Source: Staphylococcus saprophyticus subsp. saprophyticus ATCC 15305 = NCTC 7292 (GTDB lineage Bacteria > Bacillota > Bacilli > Staphylococcales > Staphylococcaceae). Taken from it: a stretch of 64,000 nt of DNA. The stretch covers positions 186,001 to 250,000 of the forward strand of contig NC_007350.1 of the NCBI RefSeq assembly GCF_000010125.1. Direction: 5' to 3'. Positions 16,685 through 26,460 of the stretch are shown one piece after another; the first letter of the stretch is position 1; every line of letters starts with the position of its first letter. The position numbers were made by a program, and so were the translations under genes. The notes below the pieces were generated by a model. It saw nothing but the letters and a program-made list of their open reading frames with translations. It made no database searches and was not told the origin of the DNA.

Positions 16685-19318
16685 ATGACAAAATATATTT
16701 ATGCATTTGATGAAGGCCAAAAAAGTATGAAAGATTTATTAGGAGGAAAAGGTGCAAATCTAGCTGAAATGAAACGCTTAGGTTTACCAGTGCCAGACGG
16801 ATTCACCATTACAACGGAAGCATGTATAGAATATTTAAATAACCATTCAAAACTACCTGATTTATTACTGAAACAGTTAGATGTAGAATTGGATGCGTTA
16901 TCTAAACGTATACAGAAATCATTTTCTGATGATGGTGCTTTACTCCTAGTTTCTGTAAGAAGTGGTGCAAAAATTTCTATGCCAGGTATGATGGATACGA
17001 TATTAAATCTAGGTTTGAACGATGAAAATGTAAAAAAATTAGCAAATAAAACAAATGATTCGCGCTTTGCATATGATTGCTATAGAAGATTGTTGCAAAT
17101 GTTTGGTCAGGTTGTTTATGGTATTCCAATGTCATCTTTTGATACATATTTTGATCAATACAAGACACAACATCATTATGAAAGCGATGCAGAAATTCCA
17201 GCCGAAGGGTTAAAAGAAATTTGTGAACATTTTAAAGCAGTTTACTTAGATGAAGCATATAAACCATTCCCACAAGAACCGATTGACCAATTAACAGAGG
17301 CAATTGAAGCAGTATTTAAATCTTGGGATAATGATCGCGCGCGTGTATATCGTCAGTTAAATGAAATACCACATGATATTGGTACTGCAGTCAATATACA
17401 GGAAATGGTATTTGGTAATAGTGGTGAAAAAAGTGGTACAGGTGTAGCATTTACGCGTAATCCTATAACGGGAGAAGCAAAGTTATTTGGAGAGTATCTA
17501 CTGAATGCTCAAGGTGAAGATGTTGTAGCAGGTATTCGTACACCTAAAGATATTGAAACATTGAAAGAACAAATGCCACATGTGCATGAGCAATTTGTAA
17601 AAGTTTCAACACAACTTGAAACGCATTATAAAGATATGCAAGATATTGAATTTACAATAGAAAATGAAAACTTATATATATTACAGACACGAAGTGGTAA
17701 ACGTACTGCCAATGCTGCGATTCATATCGCTGTTGATTTAGTTGAGGAAGATGTGATAAGCAAAGAAAAAGCGGTCATGAATGTTGAAGTGAAATCTATT
17801 GATCAATTATTACATCCAAATTTTGATGAACAATCATTAAAACAGACGTCAGTTATAACTAAGGTCGGCTTACCTGCCAGTCCTGGTGCAGCTAGTGGCG
17901 CAATTGTTTTTTCTGCAGAAATGGCTAAACAACAAGCAGAACAAGGGAATAAAGTGATTTTAATGCGTCCTGAGACATCACCAGAAGATATTGAAGGGAT
18001 GGTTGCAAGTGAGGCAATTGTTACAACGCATGGTGGTATGACATCACACGCTGCAGTCGTAGCGCGAGGTATGGGCAAGTGTTGTGTCACAGGTTGTTCA
18101 GACTTAGAAATTAATATTACAGATAAGGTTGTACATTATAAAGGTGGTTCACTATATGAAGGTGATATCATTTCAGTAGATGGCGCCAAAGGGGATATTT
18201 ATTTTGGTGAAGTTGAGACAATCCAAGCAGAGCGTAGTCATGCTTTTGAGAAATTTATGCAATGGTCAGAAGAAAATGCAAGATTAGATGTACGCATGAA
18301 TGCAGAAACAGCACAAGATATTCAAGCAGGTTATCAGTTTGGTGCTAAAGGGATTGGGCTTGTTCGAACAGAGCACATGTTTTTCGCGCCAGAGCGACTC
18401 ATAGAAATGCGCAGATTTATTTTGTTTGATACACAGGATAAACGTATTGCTGCTTTAAACACAATTAAGCAGTACCAAAAGAATGATTTTGAAGAAATAC
18501 TAAAACTTTCTGGTGAACGACCAACGATTATTCGTTTGTTAGACCCACCGTTACACGAATTTTTACCCAATTCAAATAACGAAAAAGCAACAGTTGCAGA
18601 GCAATTGAATGTAACGATTAAGGAATTAGACCAGTATATTGAAAGTTTAAATGAAGTGAATCCAATGCTTGGACATAGAGGATGTAGGTTAGCCATTACG
18701 TATCCTGAACTTTATATCATGCAAGCAGAAGCGATTATAGAAAGTGCATTGGAGCTGAAAGCGCAAGGTGTATCATGCCAACCAGAAATTATGATTCCTT
18801 TAGTTTCCACCGTTGCTGAATTTACAACGCTGAAAGCGCAAATTATTTCACGAATTGAAACATTACAACAAGAAGCAAAAGAACATATTCATTATATGAT
18901 TGGAACAATGATCGAGACACCACGTGCTTGCTTGATTGCTAGTGAGTTAGCAAAAGAATGTGATTTCTTTAGTTTTGGAACAAATGATTTAACACAGCTA
19001 ACATTCGGTTTTTCAAGAGACGATGCTGGTACGTTTATTGGTACTTATTCTGAATTAGGCATTTTAGAGCATGACCCGTTCCAGACGTTAGATGTAGAAG
19101 GTATAGGTGAACTGATAAAAATTGCTTCACAACAAGCAAAATCAGCGAATCCAGACATAACAATTGGTGTGTGTGGTGAACTAGGTGGAGATCATAAATC
19201 CATTCAATATTTTAATCAATTAGACATAGATTATGTTTCTTGTTCGCCATTTAGAGTGCCGGGTGCATTGCTTTCAACTGCGCAAAGTGAAGTAGAAGGT
19301 GGCCGATTACATGTTTGA
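16685..19318 (+). CDS. ppdK: Pyruvate, phosphate dikinase
   Basis: Interconverts pyruvate + ATP + Pi and PEP + AMP + PPi, for gluconeogenesis or glycolysis. The 877 residues have the full family length. The N-terminal ATP-binding domain shows LLGGKGANLAEM and VSVRSGAKISMPGMMDTILN. The central swivelling domain has GGMTSHAAVVARGMGKCCVT with the phosphocarrier His near residue 455 and the regulatory Thr two residues before it. The C-terminal PEP/pyruvate domain has IGLVRTEHMFF, LGHRGCR, FSFGTNDLTQ and the catalytic Cys in GVCGELGG. AGAGGTG precedes the ATG. It overlaps the gene for its regulatory protein by 8 bases, so the two are translationally coupled. Confidence 0.97.
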   Translation: MTKYIYAFDEGQKSMKDLLGGKGANLAEMKRLGLPVPDGFTITTEACIEYLNNHSKLPDLLLKQLDVELDALSKRIQKSFSDDGALLLVSVRSGAKISMPGMMDTILNLGLNDENVKKLANKTNDSRFAYDCYRRLLQMFGQVVYGIPMSSFDTYFDQYKTQHHYESDAEIPAEGLKEICEHFKAVYLDEAYKPFPQEPIDQLTEAIEAVFKSWDNDRARVYRQLNEIPHDIGTAVNIQEMVFGNSGEKSGTGVAFTRNPITGEAKLFGEYLLNAQGEDVVAGIRTPKDIETLKEQMPHVHEQFVKVSTQLETHYKDMQDIEFTIENENLYILQTRSGKRTANAAIHIAVDLVEEDVISKEKAVMNVEVKSIDQLLHPNFDEQSLKQTSVITKVGLPASPGAASGAIVFSAEMAKQQAEQGNKVILMRPETSPEDIEGMVASEAIVTTHGGMTSHAAVVARGMGKCCVTGCSDLEINITDKVVHYKGGSLYEGDIISVDGAKGDIYFGEVETIQAERSHAFEKFMQWSEENARLDVRMNAETAQDIQAGYQFGAKGIGLVRTEHMFFAPERLIEMRRFILFDTQDKRIAALNTIKQYQKNDFEEILKLSGERPTIIRLLDPPLHEFLPNSNNEKATVAEQLNVTIKELDQYIESLNEVNPMLGHRGCRLAITYPELYIMQAEAIIESALELKAQGVSCQPEIMIPLVSTVAEFTTLKAQIISRIETLQQEAKEHIHYMIGTMIETPRACLIASELAKECDFFSFGTNDLTQLTFGFSRDDAGTFIGTYSELGILEHDPFQTLDVEGIGELIKIASQQAKSANPDITIGVCGELGGDHKSIQYFNQLDIDYVSCSPFRVPGALLSTAQSEVEGGRLHV

Positions 19319-20126
19319 TGACCAACAAGCACCACAGCTGAGATTATTTGTCATATCGGATTCTATAGGAGAGACAGCGCAACGAATGATTCATGCGACG
19401 TTAACGCAATTTCCTGACATTTCACAAATAGAGATAAAAAAATATCCATTCATTAAAAATGAAGAAGAACTGATGCATATTTTAAACAGAGCTAAAGAGT
19501 TGAATGCCGTTGTTGTTACGACATTAGTGAATCCAGATTTCAATATTGCAGGTCAACACCTTGCGAAAAAATTGCAAATTCCGTATATCGATTATATGTC
19601 TGATTTGATAGGCATTATTCAACAACAAACACAATGTAACCCCATACTAGAAAGTGGGGCATTACGTAAACTAGATGAAAATTACTTCAAGAGAATCGAA
19701 GCAATGGAGTATGCTGTGAAATATGATGATGGTAAACATTTTACAGATATTGGAGAAGCGGATGCATTGATTGTAGGTGTTTCAAGAACATCTAAAACGC
19801 CATTAAGCATGTACTTAGCAAATAAGGGCTATAAGATTGCGAATATTCCATTGGTACTAGAGGTTGATATTCCAGATGAGGTGTTTAAACATAAGCATTT
19901 GAAAGTATTTGGTTTAACTGCGAGTCCTGACTATATTTTAAATATTCGTAATGAGCGCGTTAAAATTTTAGGGTTATCGGGTCCGTCAAACTATAATAGT
20001 ATGGATAGAATCAGAGAAGAGCTAATTCATGCAGAAGAAGTTTTTGAAAAATTAAATGCAACGGTTATTAATACAGAGTATAAATCCATTGAAGAATCTG
20101 CCTTTTATATTGAAAAATGCTTATAA
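19311..20126 (+). CDS. PPDK regulatory protein (bifunctional kinase/pyrophosphorylase)
   Basis: DUF299/PDRP protein of 271 residues. It inactivates pyruvate phosphate dikinase by ADP-dependent phosphorylation of a threonine next to the catalytic histidine, and reverses this by phosphorolysis. The P-loop-like GVSRTSKTPLSMYLANKG starts near residue 155. The N-terminus LFVISDSIGETAQRMIHATL and the GLSGPSNYN region also fit the family. ATG 19311 overlaps the ppdK stop and has GAAGGTGG upstream. A frame extending to GTG 19299 is less likely. The overlap with ppdK supports partnership with this target. Confidence 0.93.
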   Translation: MFDDQQAPQLRLFVISDSIGETAQRMIHATLTQFPDISQIEIKKYPFIKNEEELMHILNRAKELNAVVVTTLVNPDFNIAGQHLAKKLQIPYIDYMSDLIGIIQQQTQCNPILESGALRKLDENYFKRIEAMEYAVKYDDGKHFTDIGEADALIVGVSRTSKTPLSMYLANKGYKIANIPLVLEVDIPDEVFKHKHLKVFGLTASPDYILNIRNERVKILGLSGPSNYNSMDRIREELIHAEEVFEKLNATVINTEYKSIEESAFYIEKCL

Positions 20127-20238
20127 GATGATTCAAAAAGAGAGAATAAGAGATATTAAGATAAATATACGAGTCACTGAGTACAGGAAAAATATTGGAT
20201 TAGCGGCCTTGAAATTTTAATCATATTAAAGAAAAGCA

Positions 20239-20281
20239 GAAAAACGACCACTTCTATTTTAATAGAAATGGTCGTTTTTTT
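20239..20281. terminator. Terminator shared by convergent genes
   Basis: AAAAACGACCA with TTCTATT pairs with AATAGAA and TGGTCGTTTTTTT. It lies between the PPDK regulatory gene and the convergent binding-protein gene. Confidence 0.85.
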
Positions 20282-20310
20282 GTTAGCTTACATTGTTATG
20301 ACCTCATTGC

Positions 20311-21174
20311 TTATGCTTCATTAAGGTTAGCTAGAGTTTCAACAATATCTTCTGAAGCGATAAGACCGCGTAATTTAGCCCAGTCATCTCTGCTTACAAA
20401 ATGTACACGCTGACTTTTAACTGCTTCTAAGTCATCCCATTGATTACTATTTTGTAATTTATTTAAATCTTTATCGTTATCGTCTTCTACCATCACGATT
20501 AATCTTTCAGGGTTAACATTTGCAAGTTGTTCATAAGACATTTCTAAATAATCTGATTCTCTATAAGCAGGTAATGTGTCTGCAACTTTATCATTAAGTG
20601 CTGTTGCAAAGCCTAATTTAGTTAAAAATTCACCTACATACGTGCTATTTGAATGCGCCGTCACACCTTGTTCTGATACGACTGCAGCTAATGTTTCTTT
20701 ATTTTCATCTATAGAAATTTGATTGTTAAAATCATTAACTAAAGCTTGATGTCTATCTAGACGCTCTTTAGCATCTTTAGATTTAGAAACGGCAGTACCA
20801 ATACGTTGGAATACTTCTAATGTTTCTTGATAACCAGCATCGAAGCTTTTGAAAAGAATGGTAGGCGCAATTTCACTTAACTCTTCATAAATCTCTTTGT
20901 GGCGATCAGAATCACCAATAATGAGTTGTGGTGCTGATGATCTAATAGATTCAAAATCTGGGTCTAAACGTGTACCAACTGAGACATAATCGCCTACTGC
21001 TTCTCTAAGTGGTGATGTTAAATTTGTACTATCACCGTCATCGGCAATACCTTTAACATCTATATCTAAAGCAACTAATGCATCAACGAATGAAAATTCT
21101 AATGCTACTGCTGAAGTTATATCTTCTGGTAATTCACTTGTACCTAAATCATGTTTAAATTCAAAAGTCATCAT
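20311..21174 (-). CDS. Siderophore-binding-like protein without signal peptide
   Basis: The 287 residues match the iron-siderophore periplasmic-binding (FecB/FhuD-like) fold: ALEFSFVDALVALDI, GIADDG, VGTRLDPDFESIRSSAPQLIIGDSDRH, then LAAVVSEQGVTAHS and a C-terminal DWAKLRGLIASEDIVETL. Unlike ABC-transporter binding lipoproteins it has no signal sequence or lipobox. It begins MMTFEFKHDLGTSELPED. AGGGAGG just upstream shows that the start is genuine (the second ATG, 21171, is equally well spaced). It is followed by a terminator, and no permease or ATPase genes adjoin it. It may act in the cytoplasm, for example on imported siderophores, but that is inference. Confidence 0.75.
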   Translation of the reverse strand: MMTFEFKHDLGTSELPEDITSAVALEFSFVDALVALDIDVKGIADDGDSTNLTSPLREAVGDYVSVGTRLDPDFESIRSSAPQLIIGDSDRHKEIYEELSEIAPTILFKSFDAGYQETLEVFQRIGTAVSKSKDAKERLDRHQALVNDFNNQISIDENKETLAAVVSEQGVTAHSNSTYVGEFLTKLGFATALNDKVADTLPAYRESDYLEMSYEQLANVNPERLIVMVEDDNDKDLNKLQNSNQWDDLEAVKSQRVHFVSRDDWAKLRGLIASEDIVETLANLNEA

Positions 21175-21282
21175 ATTACCTCCCTAAATTGCTTTTACTA
21201 TTTATATTCCACACAATTAAAATGTGAAACATAAAAATGATGTATAGGGTTGTCATAAATGATTCAGAGGGTGTTACGTTGG

Positions 21283-21828
21283 TTATTGATAATACATTGT
21301 AGAAGTTAGTGCTACGATTGATGTTCCTGGATTAAAGTAACTATGAGGCAAATCACTATTAAATCGAAAAGCTTGATGATGATTGATTGTATATTGTTTA
21401 CCATCGACTTCGATTTCTAATACACCGTCATTAACAATAATATACTCTTCGGAACCAGGGTGGTGAGGGTCGGAATGCATTTTGCCACCAGGTTGGATTT
21501 CCATTTTAAACATTTCGAATTTCTTGTTCTCATCATAAGGAAAGTATGGATATATTGAAACTTCCTTATCAATGAGAGGGATGATATCACTTTCGTCAAT
21601 AAAATCGATTGTATCATTGGATGTAGAAGTTAATTGCGACAATGAAATATGAAGGCCATTTGCTATTTTCCATAATGTGGTAATCGTTGGATTAGATTGT
21701 CCCTTTTCAATTTGACTTAACATATTTTTGCTGACGCCTGTTGCATTCGCTACTTTATCTAAACTTAGTTGATGCTTTTTTCGATAATCGGCAATATTTT
21801 TTGCTACGATGCTTTGAATATTATACAA
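21283..21828 (-). CDS. XRE-family regulator with C-terminal cupin
   Basis: Regulator of 181 residues. The HTH_XRE domain covers residues 5-65 (LSLDKVANATGVSKNMLSQI, EKGQSNPTITTLWKIANGL). A cupin_2 sensor domain covers about 100-180 (EIQPGGKMHSDPHHPGSEEY, then PHSYFNPG). AGGAGAG precedes the ATG. The gene is divergent from a CynX/NimT-type MFS gene and probably represses or activates it. The cupin pocket should bind a small ligand, not known here. Confidence 0.9.
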   Translation of the reverse strand: MYNIQSIVAKNIADYRKKHQLSLDKVANATGVSKNMLSQIEKGQSNPTITTLWKIANGLHISLSQLTSTSNDTIDFIDESDIIPLIDKEVSIYPYFPYDENKKFEMFKMEIQPGGKMHSDPHHPGSEEYIIVNDGVLEIEVDGKQYTINHHQAFRFNSDLPHSYFNPGTSIVALTSTMYYQ

Positions 21829-21854
21829 ATATATCTCTCCTATTTACATTATAA

Positions 21855-21868
21855 CGTACATATCGTAC
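21855..21868. promoter_or_regulatory. Candidate operator in divergent XRE/MFS promoter
   Basis: CGTAC-ATAT-CGTAC (direct repeat; the inner GTACATATCGTAC is also near-palindromic) lies in the 93-base gap. It is next to TATAAT (21871-21876) for the MFS gene and a minus-strand TATAAT for the regulator. Confidence 0.4.
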
Positions 21869-21921
21869 CATATAATGTGTTATTTTCAAAATAGACCTGA
21901 TAAGGTGGTAAATGATAGATT

Positions 21922-23106
21922 ATGGAAAATTATAGAAAAATAAAACCATTCAATTGGTTGTTATTTATAGGAATATTACTTGTCGGTGCGAATTTAAGAG
22001 CACCTATTACTTCTATTGGGGTCGCATTGCCTGATATTAAAGCGGATTTAGCAATGTCGAATAGTGCTGTTAGTGTTATTACGGTAGTACCATTATTAGC
22101 TTTTGCAGTCATTTCATTATTTGCAGCACGAACAAGTAATCAATTTGGTTTAGAAAAAACGATTTTTCTAGCCTTATGTTTAATTTTTATAGGTATTATT
22201 GTAAGATCAATGACAGAAATTTCCTGGTTATATATTGGGACAGTTCTGATTGGTATAGGTATTGGATTTGGTAATGTTCTAGCACCCGCAGTCATTAAGG
22301 CGAAGTTCCCATTACATATCGGTATCATGACGGGATATTATACTGTTGTAATGAATGTATTTGGTGGTTTATCATCATACGGTACTGCGCCATTGCTAAA
22401 GTCGTTTCATTATAATGTAGCAATAAGCTTAATCGATATCGTAACATTAGTGACGATAATTATTTGGTCATTTCAATTAAAAGGTAAACAAGAAATGGCT
22501 ACAGCGTTACCTCGTAAAAGTGTGAATGTGTGGAAATCTCCAATTTCTTGGCAAATCACGATACTAATGGGCGGACAATCGCTTATATTTTATTCTCTCA
22601 TCAACTGGATGCCAGCATACTTGTCGCAAAGTGGTATGTCTATTAGTGAAGCGGGCGTATATTTATCTGTGTTACAGATTTCAATTATTCCATTTACTTT
22701 TATCACACCAATATTTGCAACTAAGATGAAATCGCAATTTACATTAACTTTCGTGACAGGATTGTTGTTTATTGCGGGTGTAATCATTATGTTATGCGTA
22801 CCTCAACTGGCCATTATCTCTACAATATTGATAGGTGTTGCTGGGGGAATCGCTTTTGGACTTGTTAATACGTTCTTTAGTTTACGTACAGAACATAGTC
22901 AAACGGCAGCAAAATTATCTGGTATGGCACAGTCTATTGGTTATTTATTTGCCGCTATGGGTCCGTTATTATTTGGTGTTCTACATGATATGACGGGTAC
23001 TTGGATTGCATCTTTAAGTATATTACTATTTACAGCAGTTATCATTACTTTGTTTGGTTCACAAGCAGGACGTAATCGAACAATCGAACAATCACTTCAA
23101 AAGTGA
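21922..23106 (+). CDS. MFS transporter, CynX/NimT family
   Basis: Membrane transporter of 394 residues with about twelve TM segments. The N-terminal GANLRAPITSIGVALPDIKA is typical of the CynX/NimT (cyanate or 2-nitroimidazole exporter) family. The family name does not fix the substrate. The gene is divergent from the XRE-cupin regulator, a pairing often seen for this family. No cyanase gene is adjacent, so cyanate uptake is unlikely. Confidence 0.85.
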   Translation: MENYRKIKPFNWLLFIGILLVGANLRAPITSIGVALPDIKADLAMSNSAVSVITVVPLLAFAVISLFAARTSNQFGLEKTIFLALCLIFIGIIVRSMTEISWLYIGTVLIGIGIGFGNVLAPAVIKAKFPLHIGIMTGYYTVVMNVFGGLSSYGTAPLLKSFHYNVAISLIDIVTLVTIIIWSFQLKGKQEMATALPRKSVNVWKSPISWQITILMGGQSLIFYSLINWMPAYLSQSGMSISEAGVYLSVLQISIIPFTFITPIFATKMKSQFTLTFVTGLLFIAGVIIMLCVPQLAIISTILIGVAGGIAFGLVNTFFSLRTEHSQTAAKLSGMAQSIGYLFAAMGPLLFGVLHDMTGTWIASLSILLFTAVIITLFGSQAGRNRTIEQSLQK

Positions 23107-23326
23107 AGTGTTTAACTTGATTTTATAGAATTTAGATTAAAGCTAAAATGGTAAATATACCTATAATGGCATATAATGGGTATGAATCAATGTGAAATAA
23201 ATCAGATTACATTGGAGACAATTGTACTAAAATTAATATATGTATAAGTAATATAAGATTTTAGAACTAAAACATTATAGTTAAAAATATTTTTAGCTAT
23301 TAGGGAAAGAATGATGAGGTGAAGTT

Positions 23327-24811
23327 ATGCAATTAATATTTGATCCAGGTGTAAGTCCCATATATCGGGGTGTGTTAGCATTCTTCTTTGTTATCAATGT
23401 GATATTAGCCTTTGTTATAGTCTTTTTAGACAGGGATAGAAGAGATGCTACTGCAACATGGGCATGGTTGTTTTTACTTTTTGTTATGCCTGTTTTAGGA
23501 TTTTTCATTTATATATTTTTCGGAAGAGGTATTCGTAAGAAACGTGAACGTGGCTTTGCGCACAATCAGATAGAAGATGGGATGAAACGAGTTCAAGCCC
23601 AACTACAAGATTCGACAAATAAAATCAGTGATTCTGATAATCCTATTGTGAGAAAACACCGTGATATTGCAACAACACTTTTAACAAAAGAACCTTCTTT
23701 TTTAAGTAATGATAATAATATTGATATTTATACAGATGGTCATGATTTATTCAGTCAAATGAAAGAAGATCTGCGCAATGCGAAAACGTATATTCATATG
23801 GAATATTATGTATTGAATTTAGATGGTTTAGGTACTGAAATCATTAATATCTTAGAACAAAAGGCAGAAGAGGGACTTGAAGTGAAGTTACTTTATGATG
23901 CAGTAGGGTCTAAATCTGTACATAAGTCGAAATTTAAAAAATTCCGAGAAAATGGCGGACAAGTGGAGGCATTTTTCCAAGCTAAAATACCATTAATCAA
24001 CTTTAGAGTGAATAATCGAAACCATCGTAAAATTGTCGTCATTGATGGGATGACAGGTTATGTTGGTGGCTTTAACGTTGGCGATGAATATCTGGGTCTA
24101 AATGATAAGTTCGGTTATTGGAGAGATACACACCTGAGAGTGAGAGGTGACGGCGTTGATGCCTTACAATTAAGTTTTATACATGATTGGAACTCCCAGG
24201 CTAAGCGTGAGCAGTTAGAATATAATATGAAGTATTTTCCAGATAATGCGTACCAAGGTGGTAATGTGTCAATGCAACTCGCACTGAGTGCACCAAGTGA
24301 TAATTGGCATCAAATTGAATTTGGATATATGAAAATGATTATGAATGCCAAATCCTCCATATACATGCATAGTCCATATTTTATACCAGATAAAGGTTAT
24401 ATTAATGCGTTGCGAATCGCCGCTAAATCAGGGGTTGATGTTCGTTTAATTATCCCTAATAAGCCAGACCATATCTTTGTATACTGGGCGACCATTACAA
24501 GCGTTGCGCAATTAATTAGAGATGGTGTGAAGGTATATACTTATGAAAATGGATTTATTCATTCTAAGATGATGATTATCGATGATGAAGTGGCAAGTGT
24601 CGGTTCATCTAATATGGATATCCGTAGTTTCGAATTGAATTTTGAAGTAAATGCCTTTATGTATGACGAACAAATTACGAAACAACTTAAAGCAGCATTT
24701 CTAGAAGATTTAAAAGTATCAAAAGAATTAACAGAAGAACGTTATAATCAACGTTCAAACTGGATTAAATTTAAACAATCCATCGCCAAATTAGCCTCAC
24801 CAATATTATAA
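23327..24811 (+). CDS. cls: Cardiolipin synthase
   Basis: Membrane phospholipase-D-family enzyme that condenses two phosphatidylglycerols to cardiolipin and glycerol. The 494 residues have two N-terminal TM helices (GVLAFFFVINVILAFVIVFL and WLFLLFVMPVLGFFIYIFFG). Two HKD catalytic motifs follow: NHRKIVVIDGMTGYVGGFN near residue 232 and IHSKMMIIDDEVASVGSSN near 411. GAGGTGA precedes the ATG. It is a single gene with its own terminator. Staphylococci usually have two paralogues; which one this is cannot be said. Confidence 0.95.
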   Translation: MQLIFDPGVSPIYRGVLAFFFVINVILAFVIVFLDRDRRDATATWAWLFLLFVMPVLGFFIYIFFGRGIRKKRERGFAHNQIEDGMKRVQAQLQDSTNKISDSDNPIVRKHRDIATTLLTKEPSFLSNDNNIDIYTDGHDLFSQMKEDLRNAKTYIHMEYYVLNLDGLGTEIINILEQKAEEGLEVKLLYDAVGSKSVHKSKFKKFRENGGQVEAFFQAKIPLINFRVNNRNHRKIVVIDGMTGYVGGFNVGDEYLGLNDKFGYWRDTHLRVRGDGVDALQLSFIHDWNSQAKREQLEYNMKYFPDNAYQGGNVSMQLALSAPSDNWHQIEFGYMKMIMNAKSSIYMHSPYFIPDKGYINALRIAAKSGVDVRLIIPNKPDHIFVYWATITSVAQLIRDGVKVYTYENGFIHSKMMIIDDEVASVGSSNMDIRSFELNFEVNAFMYDEQITKQLKAAFLEDLKVSKELTEERYNQRSNWIKFKQSIAKLASPIL

Positions 24812-24850
24812 AAGTCAAAATAAGCATTTAATTTAATATAAATTTTGTTG

Positions 24851-24889
24851 GAATCAGTAGTTATCATCGTATAACTACTGATTTTTTTA
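24851..24889 (+). terminator. Terminator after cls
   Basis: AATCAGTAGTTAT pairs exactly with ATAACTACTGATT around CATCGT, then a T run. Confidence 0.9.
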
Positions 24890-24971
24890 TATGATATAAT
24901 TATTAGAATAATTGAAAAACATTTTAATAATATAAATAATGATTTGATAAACAAAACAATTGAGGTGTGCT

Positions 24972-26357
24972 ATGCAACGTGATAGTAACTTATACATTTA
25001 TAGACAACTATATACACAATTAAAAGAAGATATCTTAGCATTTAAATATAATAGCCATGAAAAATTACCGTCTAAGCGAGTGATGTCCAAACATAAAGAT
25101 ATTAGCATAAATAGTGTGAAAGCAGCGTATGAACAGTTGCTAGCAGAAGGTTATATTTACACTCAAGAACGTAAGGGCTATTATATCGAACCCATAGATA
25201 AACTGATTATCGAAAACGATAAGCAACCGTCATTAGAAACATATCATGAGCATACAGCAACAGAATTTGAATATTCATTCTCACACATGAGCACTGATAT
25301 ATCAGAATTTCCAGTAGATACATGGACTAAAATGATGAAACAAGTTTTTCAAAATTATGATCACTATCTATCATCTATTCCTGAAGTAAAGGGCCCTATG
25401 GAACTTAGACAATCGATTGCGAAACTAATTTCCTATCAACGCGGTATCCATTGCCATCCTGAGCAAATTGTCATAGGATCAGGCACCAATGCATTATTAA
25501 CCAAATTAATTGAGCTCATGACTAAAAATATAACCATTGCAGTTGAAGATCCTGGCTATTCTCGTTTCAGAACATTGCTAGAACAAACGCGTATACATAT
25601 GGAGCCAATCGCATTGGATCGTAAAGGGATTTCGTTAGAGGGCATTAAAGACATTCAACCTAATGCAGTGATTGTGACGCCATCGCATCAATTTCCAATT
25701 GGGACAATTATGCCCGTTTCAAGACGTATAGATTTATTAAATTGGGCTAGTAAAACACACAGCTATATTATTGAAGATGATTATGATAGTGAATTTAAAT
25801 ATGAAACAGATAATATCCCGTCTTTATTTAGTTTTGAAAAAAATGAGAGTGTTATTTACTTAGGGACATTTTCAAAAACACTGATGCCTAGTATAAGAAT
25901 GAGTTATATGATTTTACCAACAAAATTAGTTAGACAATTTGAACTACAAAATCAAAACACAATTCCAGATTATTCCATGCTAAACGCTTTAACGTTAAAT
26001 TTGATGATAAAAGAAGGGCATTATGAAAAGTATATAAAGAAAATGCATCAGTTATACGGTAAAAAAAGAGAGAACCTTATAGCACATTTGAGTATGGCTT
26101 TCGGCGAACATATCCAAATCAAAGATACACAAGCAGGATTGCATTTTATTATTGAAGTGAATTCTCCGTATTCATATGAAGAAATTGAAACACGTGCGAA
26201 AGAACAAAAATTGGAACTTTATACTATTAATAGATTTAAAGTGAAAGCGCTTCAAAAAAATAATGGCCCGAAAATATTGATTATTGGATTTTCAAAAATA
26301 GAACAAAATCACATACCAGAGGCAGTTCAACGTTTAAAAAGTGTACTTATTGAATAA
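24972..26357 (+). CDS. gabR: MocR/GabR-type regulator of GABA catabolism
   Basis: Chimeric regulator of 461 residues. An N-terminal GntR winged HTH (LPSKRVMSKHKDISINSVKA, AYEQLLAEGYIYTQERKGYY) is joined to a class I aminotransferase-like domain from about residue 100. The PLP-binding lysine lies in GTFSKTLMPSIRMSYM near residue 302. In B. subtilis GabR binds PLP and GABA and activates gabTD. ATG 24972 has TGAGGTG just upstream; an in-frame TTG at 24960 would overlap it. The gabT and gabD genes follow in the same direction, so activation of the downstream genes is the likely role. Confidence 0.9.
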   Translation: MQRDSNLYIYRQLYTQLKEDILAFKYNSHEKLPSKRVMSKHKDISINSVKAAYEQLLAEGYIYTQERKGYYIEPIDKLIIENDKQPSLETYHEHTATEFEYSFSHMSTDISEFPVDTWTKMMKQVFQNYDHYLSSIPEVKGPMELRQSIAKLISYQRGIHCHPEQIVIGSGTNALLTKLIELMTKNITIAVEDPGYSRFRTLLEQTRIHMEPIALDRKGISLEGIKDIQPNAVIVTPSHQFPIGTIMPVSRRIDLLNWASKTHSYIIEDDYDSEFKYETDNIPSLFSFEKNESVIYLGTFSKTLMPSIRMSYMILPTKLVRQFELQNQNTIPDYSMLNALTLNLMIKEGHYEKYIKKMHQLYGKKRENLIAHLSMAFGEHIQIKDTQAGLHFIIEVNSPYSYEEIETRAKEQKLELYTINRFKVKALQKNNGPKILIIGFSKIEQNHIPEAVQRLKSVLIE

Positions 26358-26388
26358 ACTGGTACCATTAAAAACCGATAACTGGTAC
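26358..26388 (+). promoter_or_regulatory. Candidate GabR direct-repeat operator
   Basis: ACTGGTAC occurs twice, at 26358 and 26381, 23 bases apart, in the gap between gabR and gabT. B. subtilis GabR also recognises direct repeats (ATACCA) in its gabT promoter; TGGTAC here is close to the reverse complement of that half-site. Confidence 0.5.
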
Positions 26389-26460
26389 TTTACAGAAGAC
26401 CAATAATATTTTAAATTTCTAGACAATCAATGAAAATGTTTAAAACTAGGAGGTTTCATT

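Noticed and set aside
18334-18696. Minus-strand frame of 120 codons inside ppdK
   Set aside because: It is antisense to strongly conserved dikinase sequence and has no independent support.
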